This document shows positions 16,512-25,644 of a DNA stretch of 64,000 bases, in pieces. The notes under the pieces were generated by a model. It had not been told where the DNA came from, searched no databases, and saw only the letters and a program-made list of their open reading frames with translations. A program made the translations under genes and the position numbers. How positions within the stretch are numbered: position 1 is the first letter of the stretch; each line of letters opens with the position of its first letter. The stretch comes from Natronomonas sp. (GTDB lineage: Archaea; Halobacteriota; Halobacteria; Halobacteriales; Haloarculaceae): contig NZ_JAQCNO010000067.1 of assembly GCF_028274965.1 (NCBI RefSeq), positions 1-64,000 of the forward strand, given 5' to 3'.

Positions 16512-17582
16512 TCACCGGCGGGGCGAACCACGCGGCGGGCTCTCGGCGGCGAGCAGGCGGTCATAGATCGCCTCCAGTTCCGCGATGGTCTCGGAGATGC
16601 CGAAGCGTTCGACGGCCCGCCGGGTGGGCCGGTCGCCCTCGAGGCAGTCGACCACCGCCCGCCGCATGTCCGCGACGTTCCGGTACTCGAAGAGCGCGCC
16701 GTTGTCCGGCCCGATCGTCTCGTCGAACGGCGAAACGGCGGCCGCGGCGACCGGCGTGCCGCAGGCGTTGGCCTCGAGCGAGGACAGCCCGAGGGTGTCA
16801 CAGGTCGACGCGGTGACGAACACGTCGAAGGCGGAGTACACCGCCGGGAGCCGCTCGCGGGGGACGAAATCGTGGAACGCGACGTTGTCGGGCGCCGCGC
16901 GTTCGAGCGAACCGCGCGCCGGGCCCTCGCCGACCAGGTGAAACCGCGCGCGCGGCATCCGCTCGGCGAGCCGGAGCAGCTCGTCGACGTTCTTGTTCTC
17001 CGTCATCCGGCCGCTGTATCCGACGACGGGGGCGTCGGCTCCGAACGGTCCGCCCGCCCGCGGACGGAACGTGTCCAGCTCGACGCCGACCGGGAGTGTC
17101 CGGGGGTCGACGCGCCGTCGGATCCGCGGCGTCGAGGCCGTCACGCAGTCGAACGACCGGAGCAGCCGGTTCTCGTATGCCACGTAGAGCCGCCCGAGGA
17201 CCGCGGCGAGGCGCTCCGAGCCCAGCCCGCCGGCGAAGTACTCCTCGACGGGGGTGTGGTGCGTGTAGACCGCCGGCACGCCGCGTGTGTCCGCATAGCG
17301 CCTGCCCATGAGCCCCGTCGCGGCGGGACCGTGGCAGTGAACGACGTCGAACGCCGGCAGCGCCGAGACGCGGCCGTACACGGGGACCGGGTACTGCCGG
17401 TAAAACGGGTTCGGGAGCGAGCCGACGGGGATCTCCCGGTCGCCCGGCTCGTAGTCGCTCGCCGGGTAGATCACGTAGACGTCGTGTCCGTCGGACTCGA
17501 GGCGCTCGCGCCAGGCCCGCACGGTGTACGTGACGCCGTCGATGCCGGGAAAGTAGCTGTCGGTGAAGAATCCGATCCTCAT
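16512..17582 (-). CDS. Family 4 glycosyltransferase
   Basis: The 356-residue protein has a GT-B fold: MRIGFFTDSYFPGIDGVTYTVRAWRERLESDGHDV at the N-terminus, VHCHGP and YTHHTPVEEYF in the acceptor domain, VGYSGRMTENKNVDELLRLAERMP at the start of the donor domain, and TLGLSSLEANACGTPVAAA, the EX7E region. It resembles glycolipid mannosyl/glucosyltransferases acting on diacyl- or dialkylglycerol, so a role in glycolipid or exopolysaccharide synthesis is likely. Sugar donor and acceptor cannot be specified. It stands alone, not in a glycan cluster. Confidence 0.85.
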   Translation of the reverse strand: MRIGFFTDSYFPGIDGVTYTVRAWRERLESDGHDVYVIYPASDYEPGDREIPVGSLPNPFYRQYPVPVYGRVSALPAFDVVHCHGPAATGLMGRRYADTRGVPAVYTHHTPVEEYFAGGLGSERLAAVLGRLYVAYENRLLRSFDCVTASTPRIRRRVDPRTLPVGVELDTFRPRAGGPFGADAPVVGYSGRMTENKNVDELLRLAERMPRARFHLVGEGPARGSLERAAPDNVAFHDFVPRERLPAVYSAFDVFVTASTCDTLGLSSLEANACGTPVAAAAVSPFDETIGPDNGALFEYRNVADMRRAVVDCLEGDRPTRRAVERFGISETIAELEAIYDRLLAAESPPRGSPRR

Positions 17583-17709
17583 GTGTCACTCGCGTGGCCG
17601 ACCGTACGGGAGGATCCGTCCCCGATCGGAATAGGGGTTTTCGTCCGCCGCGGCGCCTCCGTCGCGTCGACCGATAGAGCTAATCGCCGCGGGGCCGACC
17701 CCTCGGGCG

Positions 17710-18033
17710 ATGACGGAGACACTCTTCGACGCGACGATCCGCGTCGCGGAGGTAACGGACGCCGAACCGTTCCCCGAGGCCGAGAAGCCGGAGTTGATCA
17801 AGCTCCGACTCGACGTCGGTGACGAGTCGCTTCGGTCGGCGGCACAGCTCGGGTACCACCACGACGCGTCGGAGCTCGTCGGCGAGCAGGTCCTGTGTGC
17901 GACCGATCTCGGGTCGGTCCGGATCGCCGGGTTCGAATCCGAGGCGCTGACCGTCGGCGTCCCGGGCGAGGACGGAACGCCGGTGCTCGTCACCCCCGAG
18001 GAGACGGTGCCGCTCGGCGGGACGCTGTACTGA
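17710..18033 (+). CDS. CsaA-like tRNA-binding domain protein
   Basis: The 107-residue single-domain protein follows the EMAPII/CsaA OB-fold: FDATIRVAEVTDAEPFPEAEKPELIKLRLDVG, then SAAQLGYHHDASELVGEQVLCATDLGSVRIAGFESEALTVGV. The KP-xLIKLRLDVG strand and ELVGxQVLxxxDL are the typical core. CsaA-type proteins bind tRNA-like structures and have been reported as export-related chaperones in Bacillus. Length is close to that of CsaA (about 110). Start ATG follows a clear gap after the divergent glycosyltransferase. Confidence 0.82.
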   Translation: MTETLFDATIRVAEVTDAEPFPEAEKPELIKLRLDVGDESLRSAAQLGYHHDASELVGEQVLCATDLGSVRIAGFESEALTVGVPGEDGTPVLVTPEETVPLGGTLY

Positions 18034-18073
18034 TCGGCGTCCTCGCGGCCGCGACCGGCGGTCGTCGCTCGGA

Positions 18074-18460
18074 TCACTCGGCGTCGCGGACGATCCCGTC
18101 GATCGTCGCTTCGATGACCGTGTCGCCCGCGTCGTTCTCACAGACGACGTCCCAGGTGAACGCGTAGCCGTCGGCGCGCTCGGTGACCGCGTCGTACGTC
18201 GCCAGGCAGGTGATCCGCTCGCCCGTGTAGACGGGTTCGACGAACTCGAAGGACATCCTCGGCGCCAGCACCTCCCGGTCGCCGCCCAGTTTCGTCGGCA
18301 TCGTCGCGGTCAGAAGGCCCTGGACCATCACGCGCCCGTCCCCGTCCGGTTCGGTGTGTCGGGGCTGTGTGTCCCCGGAGATCTCGGCGAAACGCCGCAC
18401 CTCCTCGACGGTGAACGTCCGCTCGTACGTGATCGTCTCGCCCTCCCGTGGCGTGTCCAT
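18074..18460 (-). CDS. MaoC-like hotdog hydratase domain protein
   Basis: The 128-residue protein has the hotdog-fold motifs of R-hydratase/MaoC proteins: FTVEEVRRFAEISGDTQPRHTEPDGDGRVMVQGLLTATMPTKLGG and FVEPVYTGERITCLATYD. The catalytic Asp-x5-His pair appears as D-TQPRH. It probably hydrates a short enoyl-thioester or acts as a thioesterase-like module in acyl-CoA metabolism. It is divergent from mgtE with about 120 bp between them. Confidence 0.85.
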   Translation of the reverse strand: MDTPREGETITYERTFTVEEVRRFAEISGDTQPRHTEPDGDGRVMVQGLLTATMPTKLGGDREVLAPRMSFEFVEPVYTGERITCLATYDAVTERADGYAFTWDVVCENDAGDTVIEATIDGIVRDAE

Positions 18461-18581
18461 GCGTCGTCTCTCGGCGCCGCGGGGTTTGAATCGATCGACC
18501 GGGGACCGCTCGGTCGCCGGCGCGGCCGCGGCCCGCGGGGCATCGCGTACCGTTTAGTGGGTGGCACGGGACGGTGGGGGT

Positions 18582-19841
18582 ATGGCACGGCAGTCCCCGG
18601 ACGTACAGGAGGCGATCGCGGCGTCGCCGGAGCCGTCGGCCCCGTTCGTGGACCTGCCCGGACACGAGTGGCGCGACGTGTTCTTCGGGCTCTCGGAGGA
18701 CGTCCGGAGCGTCCTCGTCGGGGACATGGACCGCGCCGAACTGGAGTCGTTCATCGGGCGGCTCGATCCCGACGAGGTGACGGACGTCCTCGGCTACGCG
18801 GACGAGGAGGCGCGCGAGGCGCTTTTGGCCACGCTCGACAGCGAGCGCCGCGAGCGGATCGACTTCCTGCTGTCGTTCGACCCCGAGAGCGCGGCCGGGC
18901 TGATGAGCCTCGATTACGTCACCGTCGACGCGGCGCGGACGTTCTCGGAGGTGACGGAGCGCGTCCGTCGGTTCAGTGATCGAACGGGCCGCGTCCCGAC
19001 GATCTTCGTCACCGACGAGGGGACACTGCGCGGCGAACTCCCCGGTGCGGTGCTGTCCGTCGCGGACCACGACACGGAGGCGATCGGCGACTACGTGCGG
19101 GAGGCGCCCTCGGTCCGGTACGACCGCGAGGACGAGGAGGTGCTCAGGGTCTTCAGGGAGAACCGCGAGCGGACCGTCGCCGTGCTCGACGAGGAGGGCG
19201 ACGTTCTCGGGGTGCTCTTCGCCGAGGACCTGTTGCGGTCCCTCGAGGACGCACGAGGCGAAACGCTTTATGAGTTCACCGGCGTCGCGGAGGCCGAAAG
19301 CGTCCTCGACGGCCCCGTCAGGAAGGTGCGACAGCGGTACAAGTGGCTGATCCTCAACCTCGGGACGGCGTTCATGGCCGCGGCGGTCGTCGGGCTGTTC
19401 GAGTCGACGATCACCGCCGTCGCCATCCTCGCGGCGTACATGCCCGTCGTCGCCGGGATGGGCGGAAACGCCGGCACGCAGGCGATGGCGGTCACGGTCC
19501 GCGGGATCTCCCTCGGCGAGGTGTCGATCGCCACCGGCAAGCGCGTCGTCCTCAACGAGGCCGTCGCGGGCGCCGTCAACGGGGTGATAATCGGCGTGCT
19601 CGTCGCCGTGATCGCGACCGCCTTCTCCTTTGCCGAGTTCGGCCTCCTTTTGGGGGCCGTCATCGGGGTCTCGATGGTCGCGAACCTCGTCATCGCGGGC
19701 TTTTTCGGGGCGCTCACGCCGCTGGTGCTCGATCGGATCGGGTACGACCCGGCCACGTCGGCGACGATATTCATCACGACGGCGACGGACGTGCTCGGGT
19801 TTTTCGTCTTCCTCGGGCTGGCGCAGGCGGTCCTGTTGTAG
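18582..19841 (+). CDS. mgtE: Magnesium transporter MgtE
   Basis: The 419-residue protein has an N-terminal MgtE superhelical domain (ELESFIGRLDPDEVTDVLGYADEEAREALLATL), a CBS pair (residues about 115-230) and five membrane segments starting KWLILNLGTAFMAAAVVGLFE. It contains the diagnostic YMPVVAGMGGNAGTQAMAVTVRG pore motif and ends FITTATDVLGFFVFLGLAQAVLL. It should be a Mg2+-gated homodimeric Mg2+ channel in the cytoplasmic membrane. ATG at 18582 is preferred over the GTG-type start 21 bases upstream. Usual length is about 450, so the N domain is slightly short. Confidence 0.93.
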   Translation: MARQSPDVQEAIAASPEPSAPFVDLPGHEWRDVFFGLSEDVRSVLVGDMDRAELESFIGRLDPDEVTDVLGYADEEAREALLATLDSERRERIDFLLSFDPESAAGLMSLDYVTVDAARTFSEVTERVRRFSDRTGRVPTIFVTDEGTLRGELPGAVLSVADHDTEAIGDYVREAPSVRYDREDEEVLRVFRENRERTVAVLDEEGDVLGVLFAEDLLRSLEDARGETLYEFTGVAEAESVLDGPVRKVRQRYKWLILNLGTAFMAAAVVGLFESTITAVAILAAYMPVVAGMGGNAGTQAMAVTVRGISLGEVSIATGKRVVLNEAVAGAVNGVIIGVLVAVIATAFSFAEFGLLLGAVIGVSMVANLVIAGFFGALTPLVLDRIGYDPATSATIFITTATDVLGFFVFLGLAQAVLL

Positions 19842-19932
19842 GCGGCGTTTTCGCCGAGGGCGCCGAAAGGGTCGGGGCGCTCTCAGAGCGGGACCGAAAC
19901 GCACCACGGGCGGGCGACCGGAACGGCCCGAT

Positions 19933-20214
19933 TCACCCGCCGGTGACCGGCGGCGTGATCGAGAGGCTGTCGCCGTCCGCCAACTCGGTATCCGCGCCGT
20001 CGTAGTGCGTCACGTTGGTGCCGTTTCGCATCACCGTGATGCCCCGGGCGACGCCCCCGTCGTCGGCGAGCAGGCGGCCCTCCAGTTCCGGCACCCGGGT
20101 CTCGGTGTCGGCGAGGGCGTCCCGGACCGTCGCTCCCGGATCGAACGCCCGGCGTGTCGTTCGCTTTCCGACCGCCTCCCGCACCGTCGCGAAAAATCGG
20201 AGTTCGACCTCCAT
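19933..20214 (-). CDS. MoaD/ThiS-like small modifier (SAMP1-type)
   Basis: The 93-residue beta-grasp protein begins MEVELRFFATVREAVGKR and ends SLSITPPVTGG, with the C-terminal Gly-Gly that is adenylated and used either as a sulfur carrier in molybdopterin synthesis or as a ubiquitin-like tag (SAMP1). It overlaps the aldehyde oxidoreductase stop codon (TGATG), so it is translationally coupled to a pterin-dependent enzyme. This favours a sulfur-carrier role for tungstopterin, although both roles are known for haloarchaeal SAMP1. Confidence 0.88.
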   Translation of the reverse strand: MEVELRFFATVREAVGKRTTRRAFDPGATVRDALADTETRVPELEGRLLADDGGVARGITVMRNGTNVTHYDGADTELADGDSLSITPPVTGG

Positions 20215-22073
20215 CACTCCGAGACGGCCGCGGCGACGTCGGCGAGATCGAGGCGTTCGACCGTGTCCATCGTCGGGTGGCCGTTGTCGTTCCACCCGCG
20301 GAACCGGTAGTACGTGTCCAGCATCGCATCTAACTCCTCGGGCGGACAGTACATCCCCTCGGCGGGGCCATCGGAGATCGGCTCGTTCATGACCCGATGC
20401 GGCAGCGTGTCGGCGTCGCGGTCGGCGACGTCCCGCGCGGCGTTGATCAGCCGCTCGAGGTTGTAGATCCGCTCGCCGATGCGCTCGACGTCCTCGACGG
20501 AGAGCTCCCAGCCGGTCGCGAGGTTTATGGCCTCGGTGTAGCTCTCGTTGATCTCCGTCCCCCACCCGCCCTCGCTGACGAAGCGACACTGCGTCAGCGA
20601 GTCACCGAGCGCGGTGAAGTGTTGGATCCGGGCGGCGAACTCGGGGGTGCCCTCGGTGGTCTCGTCGTGGTGGCCGTCGTACTGCATCGTCGGCCGCGTG
20701 TCGTGGTGCGATCCCCCGCGCGTCGCCGTCGCGTAGCCGATGCTCATCCCCTTCAGTCCGCGCGCGGAGTGGGCGGCGAACTCCAAGCCCTTCGCGCCGT
20801 AGAGGTACCGTTCGGCCCCCTCCTCGAGCGATTCGGCGAGCCGGAAGGAGCCCTCGGCGAGGTCGTCGCCGAAGTCCTCCCGGCGGGCCGTCTTGCGGGC
20901 GAGTTCGACCAATCCGTCGGCGTCGCCGAACGAGAGGTGCGGCGAATCGTTGTCGTCGAGCAGGCCCCGCTCGCGGCACTCCCGCGCGAACGCGACCGTG
21001 ACGCCCCACGAGATCGTATCGAGGCCCAGGCGGTCACAGAGGTCGTTGGCTTTGATGACGCGTTCGATGTCGTAGACCTCCTGTAGCGTGGCCGTACCGA
21101 AAAGCGACTCGAACTCCGGGATCTTCGCCTCGGTCACCCCCTCGGACTCGACGGAGACGTGTTTGCCGCACTTGACCGCACAGTTGGCACAGGTCGTATC
21201 CTCGGTGACGTACTCGTCCCGCAGCGTCTCGCCGCTTATCGCCTCGGCGTCGTCGGGGTCGGCCCGTTCGGTCTGCATGTTCCGCTGGCCGAGTTTGCCC
21301 ATCTCGTTGATCGGGTTGACGAGACCCGCGGTGCCGTACTCCTGGAGCATCTCGGTGTCCGCCATCAGCCGCCCCATCTGCTGGACCGACCGTCCGCGCA
21401 GCCCGCCGGCGGGTTCGGGCTCGAACTCCCCGCCCTGGACGGCGATCGCCTTCACGTTCTTCGATCCCAACACCGCGCCGGACCCGCCCCGGCCGGCGAC
21501 CCCCTCGCGGATCTCCGATTCGTGGACCAGACAGGCGTACCGGACCTGGTTCTCGCCGGCCGGTCCGTTGGCGAGGACGTGCGTGTCGTAGCCGACCCCC
21601 TCGCGGTCGCGGATCTCCTGGCACGTCTCGTAGGTCTCGGCTCCGGCGAGGCCGTCGGCCGGCTTTATCTCGGCGCCGTCCTCGTGGACGAGTACGTAGG
21701 AGTCCTCGTCGGCCCGCCCGTGGAGCACGACCACCTCGAAGCCGGTCGTCTTGAGCGCCTGCGGCAGCGTCCCCCCAAACGTGGAATCGAAAAAGCCGTC
21801 CGTCATGGGGCTTATGAACCCGAGCACGCCCCGGGAGGTCGACTGGAACGGCGTGGCGTTCATCGGCCCGACCGCCATCGCTAAGACGTTCTCGGGGTCG
21901 AAGGCGTCGGCGTCGGCCGGCACGTGCTCGGCGACCTGCTTGGCGACGAACCCGTTGCCGCCGAGGAACCGACGGGCGTCCTCGGGGGCGATCGCTTCCG
22001 TTTCGGTCTCGCCGGTGTCGAGGTGTACGTGTAGTATCTTGCCTCCGTACACGGGGGGCAGCGTATCGCTCAT
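20214..22073 (-). CDS. Tungsten-dependent aldehyde ferredoxin oxidoreductase family protein
   Basis: The 619-residue protein has the AOR N-terminal domain (YGGKILHVHLDTGETE...RFLGGNGFVAKQV), pterin-binding GRGGSGAVLGSKNVKAIAV, and the 4Fe-4S cluster motif CANCAVKCG with a fourth Cys in ANDLCDRLGLDTISWG. It should oxidise aldehydes to carboxylates with ferredoxin as acceptor, using a tungstobispterin cofactor, in the cytoplasm. Length matches the family (about 600-620). The ATG at 22073 is chosen over a TTG two codons upstream. The downstream MoaD-like gene is coupled. Confidence 0.92.
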   Translation of the reverse strand: MSDTLPPVYGGKILHVHLDTGETETEAIAPEDARRFLGGNGFVAKQVAEHVPADADAFDPENVLAMAVGPMNATPFQSTSRGVLGFISPMTDGFFDSTFGGTLPQALKTTGFEVVVLHGRADEDSYVLVHEDGAEIKPADGLAGAETYETCQEIRDREGVGYDTHVLANGPAGENQVRYACLVHESEIREGVAGRGGSGAVLGSKNVKAIAVQGGEFEPEPAGGLRGRSVQQMGRLMADTEMLQEYGTAGLVNPINEMGKLGQRNMQTERADPDDAEAISGETLRDEYVTEDTTCANCAVKCGKHVSVESEGVTEAKIPEFESLFGTATLQEVYDIERVIKANDLCDRLGLDTISWGVTVAFARECRERGLLDDNDSPHLSFGDADGLVELARKTARREDFGDDLAEGSFRLAESLEEGAERYLYGAKGLEFAAHSARGLKGMSIGYATATRGGSHHDTRPTMQYDGHHDETTEGTPEFAARIQHFTALGDSLTQCRFVSEGGWGTEINESYTEAINLATGWELSVEDVERIGERIYNLERLINAARDVADRDADTLPHRVMNEPISDGPAEGMYCPPEELDAMLDTYYRFRGWNDNGHPTMDTVERLDLADVAAAVSE

Positions 22074-22278
22074 TAACAATTGAATGGGGGAACGAGTCGT
22101 CTTAAAACCTCGTAAGCGCCGCCGACGATACGCGGCGGCGGCTCGTTCAGTGCTAACTTCAGCGCCTCAAGGCATATATACGTTTGGTTTACCGTCGAGA
22201 AGTCGCATGGACGGTCAGGCTGCATCGGGAATAGTGTGGATCCAGTTCTTTTATTAGACAGCGGGCAGAACCGGCTCC
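22074..22278. promoter_or_regulatory. Divergent promoter region between AOR and BMP genes
   Basis: This 205-base gap separates two divergent genes. For the plus-strand lipoprotein the TTCTTTTATTAG stretch at 22246-22256 lies 23-33 bases before the ATG and fits a leaderless TATA box. A second strong TATA-like CATATATACG occurs at about 22169-22178. AT-rich AAACCTCG-side sequence near 22095-22110 could serve the minus-strand oxidoreductase. Confidence 0.4.
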
Positions 22279-23463
22279 ATGCCCGATCCGACTGAGGACG
22301 GAACCAAGACGTTCGTTTCGAGACGACAGCTACTTTCGACCGCCGGCGCGTCCGGGGTCGCGCTCGCCGCTGGGTGTGCGGGCAACGGCGGCGGCAACGG
22401 CAACGGCGGGAACGGCAACGGCAACGGCGGTGGCGGCAACGGCAACGGAAACGGGGACGGAAGCGGCGGTGACGGCAGCGGCGACGACGCGGTCGTCTCC
22501 GCTGCGTGGATCTACTTCGCCGACGCCGGCGATCAGGGCTGGACGGCCTCGCACGACGGCGGGCGGCAGGCGACCGTCGAGGCGATGGACGATCTCGAGA
22601 GCGACTTCGTCGAGAACGTTGACGCCGCGAACGTCGAACAGACGGCGAGTCAGTACGCCGAGCAGGGGTTCGACATCGTCTTCGGCGCCAGCGCGAGCTT
22701 CACCGATCCGATGGCGGCCGCGTCCGAGCAGTACCCCGAGACGGCCTTCGAGGTCGCCTCGGGGATCGACACCGGGGAAAACTACGGCTCGTACTACGTG
22801 AAGCTGTACCACGCCCGGTACCTCGTCGGCTACGCCGCGGGGATGCTCACCGAGAACGACAGCGTGGGGTACGTCGCCGCCAACCCGGTCTCGACGGTCT
22901 ATCAGGACATCAACGCCTTCGCGTCCGGGCTGGCCGACGCGAACGCCGACGCGACGCTGTATCTCCGGTGGACGAACGCCTGGTACGACCCGCCGACGGA
23001 GGGCGAGAACGCCCAGACGCTGATCGACGACGAGGACGTCGACGTCATGGCCCAACACCAAGACTCGGCGGCGGCGATCGAGACGGCGGCCGAGAACGGC
23101 ATCTGGGGGAGCGGCTACGCGCAGTCGATGAGCGAGTTCGCCGGCGAGAACTACCTGATGACGCCGGTGTTCAACTGGGAGGAGACGTACGTCCCCCTCA
23201 TCGAGGCCGCCCGCGACGGCGAGTGGGAGGCCGGGATGACGTTCCCCGGGATCGGAGAGGGCGCCGCGGCCCTGAGCGAGCCCGGCCCCGAGGTCCCCGA
23301 GGACGTCCTCGAGGAGGTCATGGGGATCAGAGATGAGATGATCGACGGCGACGCCGACGAGATCGTCTGGAGCGGGACGCCGTACGCCGACCGGACCGAC
23401 GAGGAGATCCTCTTCGGATCCGACACGCTCGGTTTGGACAACATCGACGGCGACGAGCTCTGA
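22279..23463 (+). CDS. BMP-family (nucleoside) ABC transporter substrate-binding lipoprotein
   Basis: The 394-residue protein has a Tat-type signal (SRRQLLSTAGASGVALAAGC, twin Arg and lipobox AAGC), a striking Gly-Asn linker of about 30 residues encoded by near-perfect hexamer repeats, and a BMP/Med-like periplasmic-binding fold: VSAAWIYFADAGDQGWTASHDGG, FDIVFGASASFTDPMAAASEQYP. BMP proteins bind nucleosides or related ligands. The matching permeases and ATPase lie immediately downstream but on the opposite strand, so binding protein and transporter are convergent rather than in one operon. Confidence 0.88.
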   Translation: MPDPTEDGTKTFVSRRQLLSTAGASGVALAAGCAGNGGGNGNGGNGNGNGGGGNGNGNGDGSGGDGSGDDAVVSAAWIYFADAGDQGWTASHDGGRQATVEAMDDLESDFVENVDAANVEQTASQYAEQGFDIVFGASASFTDPMAAASEQYPETAFEVASGIDTGENYGSYYVKLYHARYLVGYAAGMLTENDSVGYVAANPVSTVYQDINAFASGLADANADATLYLRWTNAWYDPPTEGENAQTLIDDEDVDVMAQHQDSAAAIETAAENGIWGSGYAQSMSEFAGENYLMTPVFNWEETYVPLIEAARDGEWEAGMTFPGIGEGAAALSEPGPEVPEDVLEEVMGIRDEMIDGDADEIVWSGTPYADRTDEEILFGSDTLGLDNIDGDEL

Positions 23464-23587
23464 GCGGAGCGACGCCCGAGATCCCGTCCCGTCGCGTTTC
23501 GTCCGGACCTGTTCTGTCCCGTGTCACCCCGCCTCAGTTCGAGAGCGCCGTCCGGAGGCCTATCGTGGCCGAGGGCAGCGGCGTCGG

Positions 23588-24562
23588 TCAGTCCCGTTCT
23601 CTGCTGTAGGACTCCAACAGCGCCGACGGGGCCCCGAGTTCAGCGAGCGTCCCGCGCCGCATGACGTACCACAACACGGCGATCGTCAGGAGGTACGGGT
23701 ACGTGTTCATGACCTGCGGGTTCAACAGAAACCGGACGGTCGACTCGAGCGCCGGGGTGTCGAGGACGCCGAGCGTCGCGTCCCGGACCGCCGCCGCGCG
23801 AAACGAGAGCGCGTCGATTGCGGCGAAGAAGTAGGTGCCGGCGAGCACGCGCCAGATCCGCCACTGCGCGAAAATGACCAAGGCGACGGCGATCCACCCG
23901 CGACCGGCGACCATCTCGGGGGCCCAGAAGTTCGTGAACGCGAGCGAGAGCTGCGCGCCGCCAGCCCCGGCGAACGCGCCGCCGAGGACGACGCAGGCGT
24001 ACTGGATCCGGTAGACGGGGACGCCGGCGGTGTCGGCCGTTTCGGGGTCGTCGCCGACGGCGGTGATCTCCCTGCCGACGTTCGTCCGAAAGAGGAGATA
24101 CCACACGAACGGGACGAGCGCCAACCCGAGGTAATCGAGCGCGGTGACGCTGAAGAACGCGGCGCCGACGACCGGGATCTCCGAGAGCAGCGGGACCGTG
24201 ATCGTCCGGAACCCCTCGATGCTCTCGCCGACCCACCCCTGGCTGAAGTACGTCGTCAGCCCGACACCGAGGAGGGTGAGCATAATGCCGCTTATGACCT
24301 GATCGGCCTCGAAGGAGACGCACAGAACGGCGTGCAACAGCGCCATCGCCGCGCCGATCGCCGTTCCGGCTATGAATCCGACGACAAGGCTGCCGGAGGC
24401 GACCGCGGCGGCAAAGCCGGTGAGCGCGCCGCCGAGCATCATCCCCTCGACGCCGAGGTTGAGGACGCCGCTCCGCTCGGCGATGATCTCGCCCATCGCG
24501 GCCAACAGCAGCGGCGTTGCGAGCCGGACCGTCGATTCGAGCACGCCGGCGACGAGCGTCAT
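23588..24562 (-). CDS. ABC transporter permease (BMP/nucleoside type, second subunit)
   Basis: The 324-residue protein has about eight membrane segments and the branched-chain/BMP permease pattern: [27 protein letters not shown] and [41 protein letters not shown]. It resembles YufQ/NupQ-type permeases of guanosine or nucleoside uptake systems. Its ATG overlaps the stop of the first permease by 4 bases. It forms the membrane channel together with that partner. Confidence 0.9.
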   Translation of the reverse strand: MTLVAGVLESTVRLATPLLLAAMGEIIAERSGVLNLGVEGMMLGGALTGFAAAVASGSLVVGFIAGTAIGAAMALLHAVLCVSFEADQVISGIMLTLLGVGLTTYFSQGWVGESIEGFRTITVPLLSEIPVVGAAFFSVTALDYLGLALVPFVWYLLFRTNVGREITAVGDDPETADTAGVPVYRIQYACVVLGGAFAGAGGAQLSLAFTNFWAPEMVAGRGWIAVALVIFAQWRIWRVLAGTYFFAAIDALSFRAAAVRDATLGVLDTPALESTVRFLLNPQVMNTYPYLLTIAVLWYVMRRGTLAELGAPSALLESYSRERD

Positions 24563-25644
24563 GCGGCCCCCTCCGCGCTCGGATCGGAGCCGCCCCGCTC
24601 GAGGCGGATCCGGTACTCCTTGATGAACTCGGCGGTCAACAGACAGAGGATCGTGAGCGCGACGATGACGTCTATCAGCGCCGTCGGGACGTTCTGCGTG
24701 ATCGCGAGGGTCGTGCCACCCGCGGTGAGCACGCCGAAGAAGGCCGCGGCGAGAAACACCCGAAGGACGCCGTTTCGCCCGAGCAGCGCAACGGCGATCG
24801 CGGTGAAGCCGTACTGCGGCGAGAAGTCCTCGAACAGCCGGCCGTGGACCCCGGCGACCTCGATGATCCCGGCCAGGCCGGCTAGACAGCCGCCGACGAC
24901 GAACACAACGACGTACACCTTGTACGTGCTGATGCCGGCCTGTGCGGCCGCCTCGGGGTTCGATCCGGCGAACGTGGTCTCGTACCCGAACCGCGTCCGG
25001 CTCAAAAGCAGGTACGCGAAGACCCCGACGACCGCCAGCGCGACGACACCGACGTGGAGCCGGGGGTGAAACGCCGTCGGGAGCTGAGCGGCCTCGGGCA
25101 GGCGGTCCGTGGCGGTCTGTCCGCCCGACCCCTGTATCGGACCGCGGAGGAGGTACCCGGTGAACGTCGTCGCCGCGAACGTGAGCATCAGCGAGGAGAT
25201 GATCTCGTTGACGTCGTGTTCGGCCCGGAGATACCCCGGGATCGCGCCGTAGAGAGCGGAGACGACCGTCGCCGCAATGAGCATCGACGGCACCAACAGC
25301 GGCCGCGGGAGGTCGGCGTTCAGCCCGACGTAGCTGCCGACGACCGCGCCGACGAACAGCTGTCCCTCCGCGCCGACGTTCCACAGCCCCGCCTTCAGCG
25401 GGATGTACACCGCCAGTCCGGCGAGAAACAGCGGGAGCGTGGTCGTGAGGACGTCCGCGAGCCCGCCGATGCTCGAGGGCTGAACGACGAACACCGTCGC
25501 GTAGGCGACGAGGGGGTTGACGCCGATCCACACGAGCGGGACCGCGGCGATGCCGAGCGCCGCCAGAACCGTTAGCAGCGGGGCGGCGTAGGCGAGCCAC
25601 CGCGGCAGCGAATCGCGGCGCTCGAACTCGACGGTGGGGCTCAT
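24559..25644 (-). CDS. ABC transporter permease (BMP/nucleoside type, first subunit)
   Basis: The 361-residue membrane protein has the YufP/NupP-like sequence GLAVYIPLKAGLWNVGAEGQLFVGAVVGSYVG, HDVNEIISSLMLTFAATTFTGYLLRGP and TTFAGSNPEAAAQAGISTYKVYVVVFVVGGCLAGLAG, which contains the permease EAA-like coupling region. It overlaps both the ATPase upstream and the second permease downstream by 4 bases, so the three genes are one translationally coupled operon. Confidence 0.9.
   Translation of the reverse strand: MSPTVEFERRDSLPRWLAYAAPLLTVLAALGIAAVPLVWIGVNPLVAYATVFVVQPSSIGGLADVLTTTLPLFLAGLAVYIPLKAGLWNVGAEGQLFVGAVVGSYVGLNADLPRPLLVPSMLIAATVVSALYGAIPGYLRAEHDVNEIISSLMLTFAATTFTGYLLRGPIQGSGGQTATDRLPEAAQLPTAFHPRLHVGVVALAVVGVFAYLLLSRTRFGYETTFAGSNPEAAAQAGISTYKVYVVVFVVGGCLAGLAGIIEVAGVHGRLFEDFSPQYGFTAIAVALLGRNGVLRVFLAAAFFGVLTAGGTTLAITQNVPTALIDVIVALTILCLLTAEFIKEYRIRLERGGSDPSAEGAA

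Noticed and set aside
22384-22470. GGCAAC-type repeat resembling a short array
   Set aside because: It encodes the Gly-Asn linker of the BMP lipoprotein; units are hexamers in frame, not CRISPR repeats with spacers. No CRISPR array was seen anywhere in the window.
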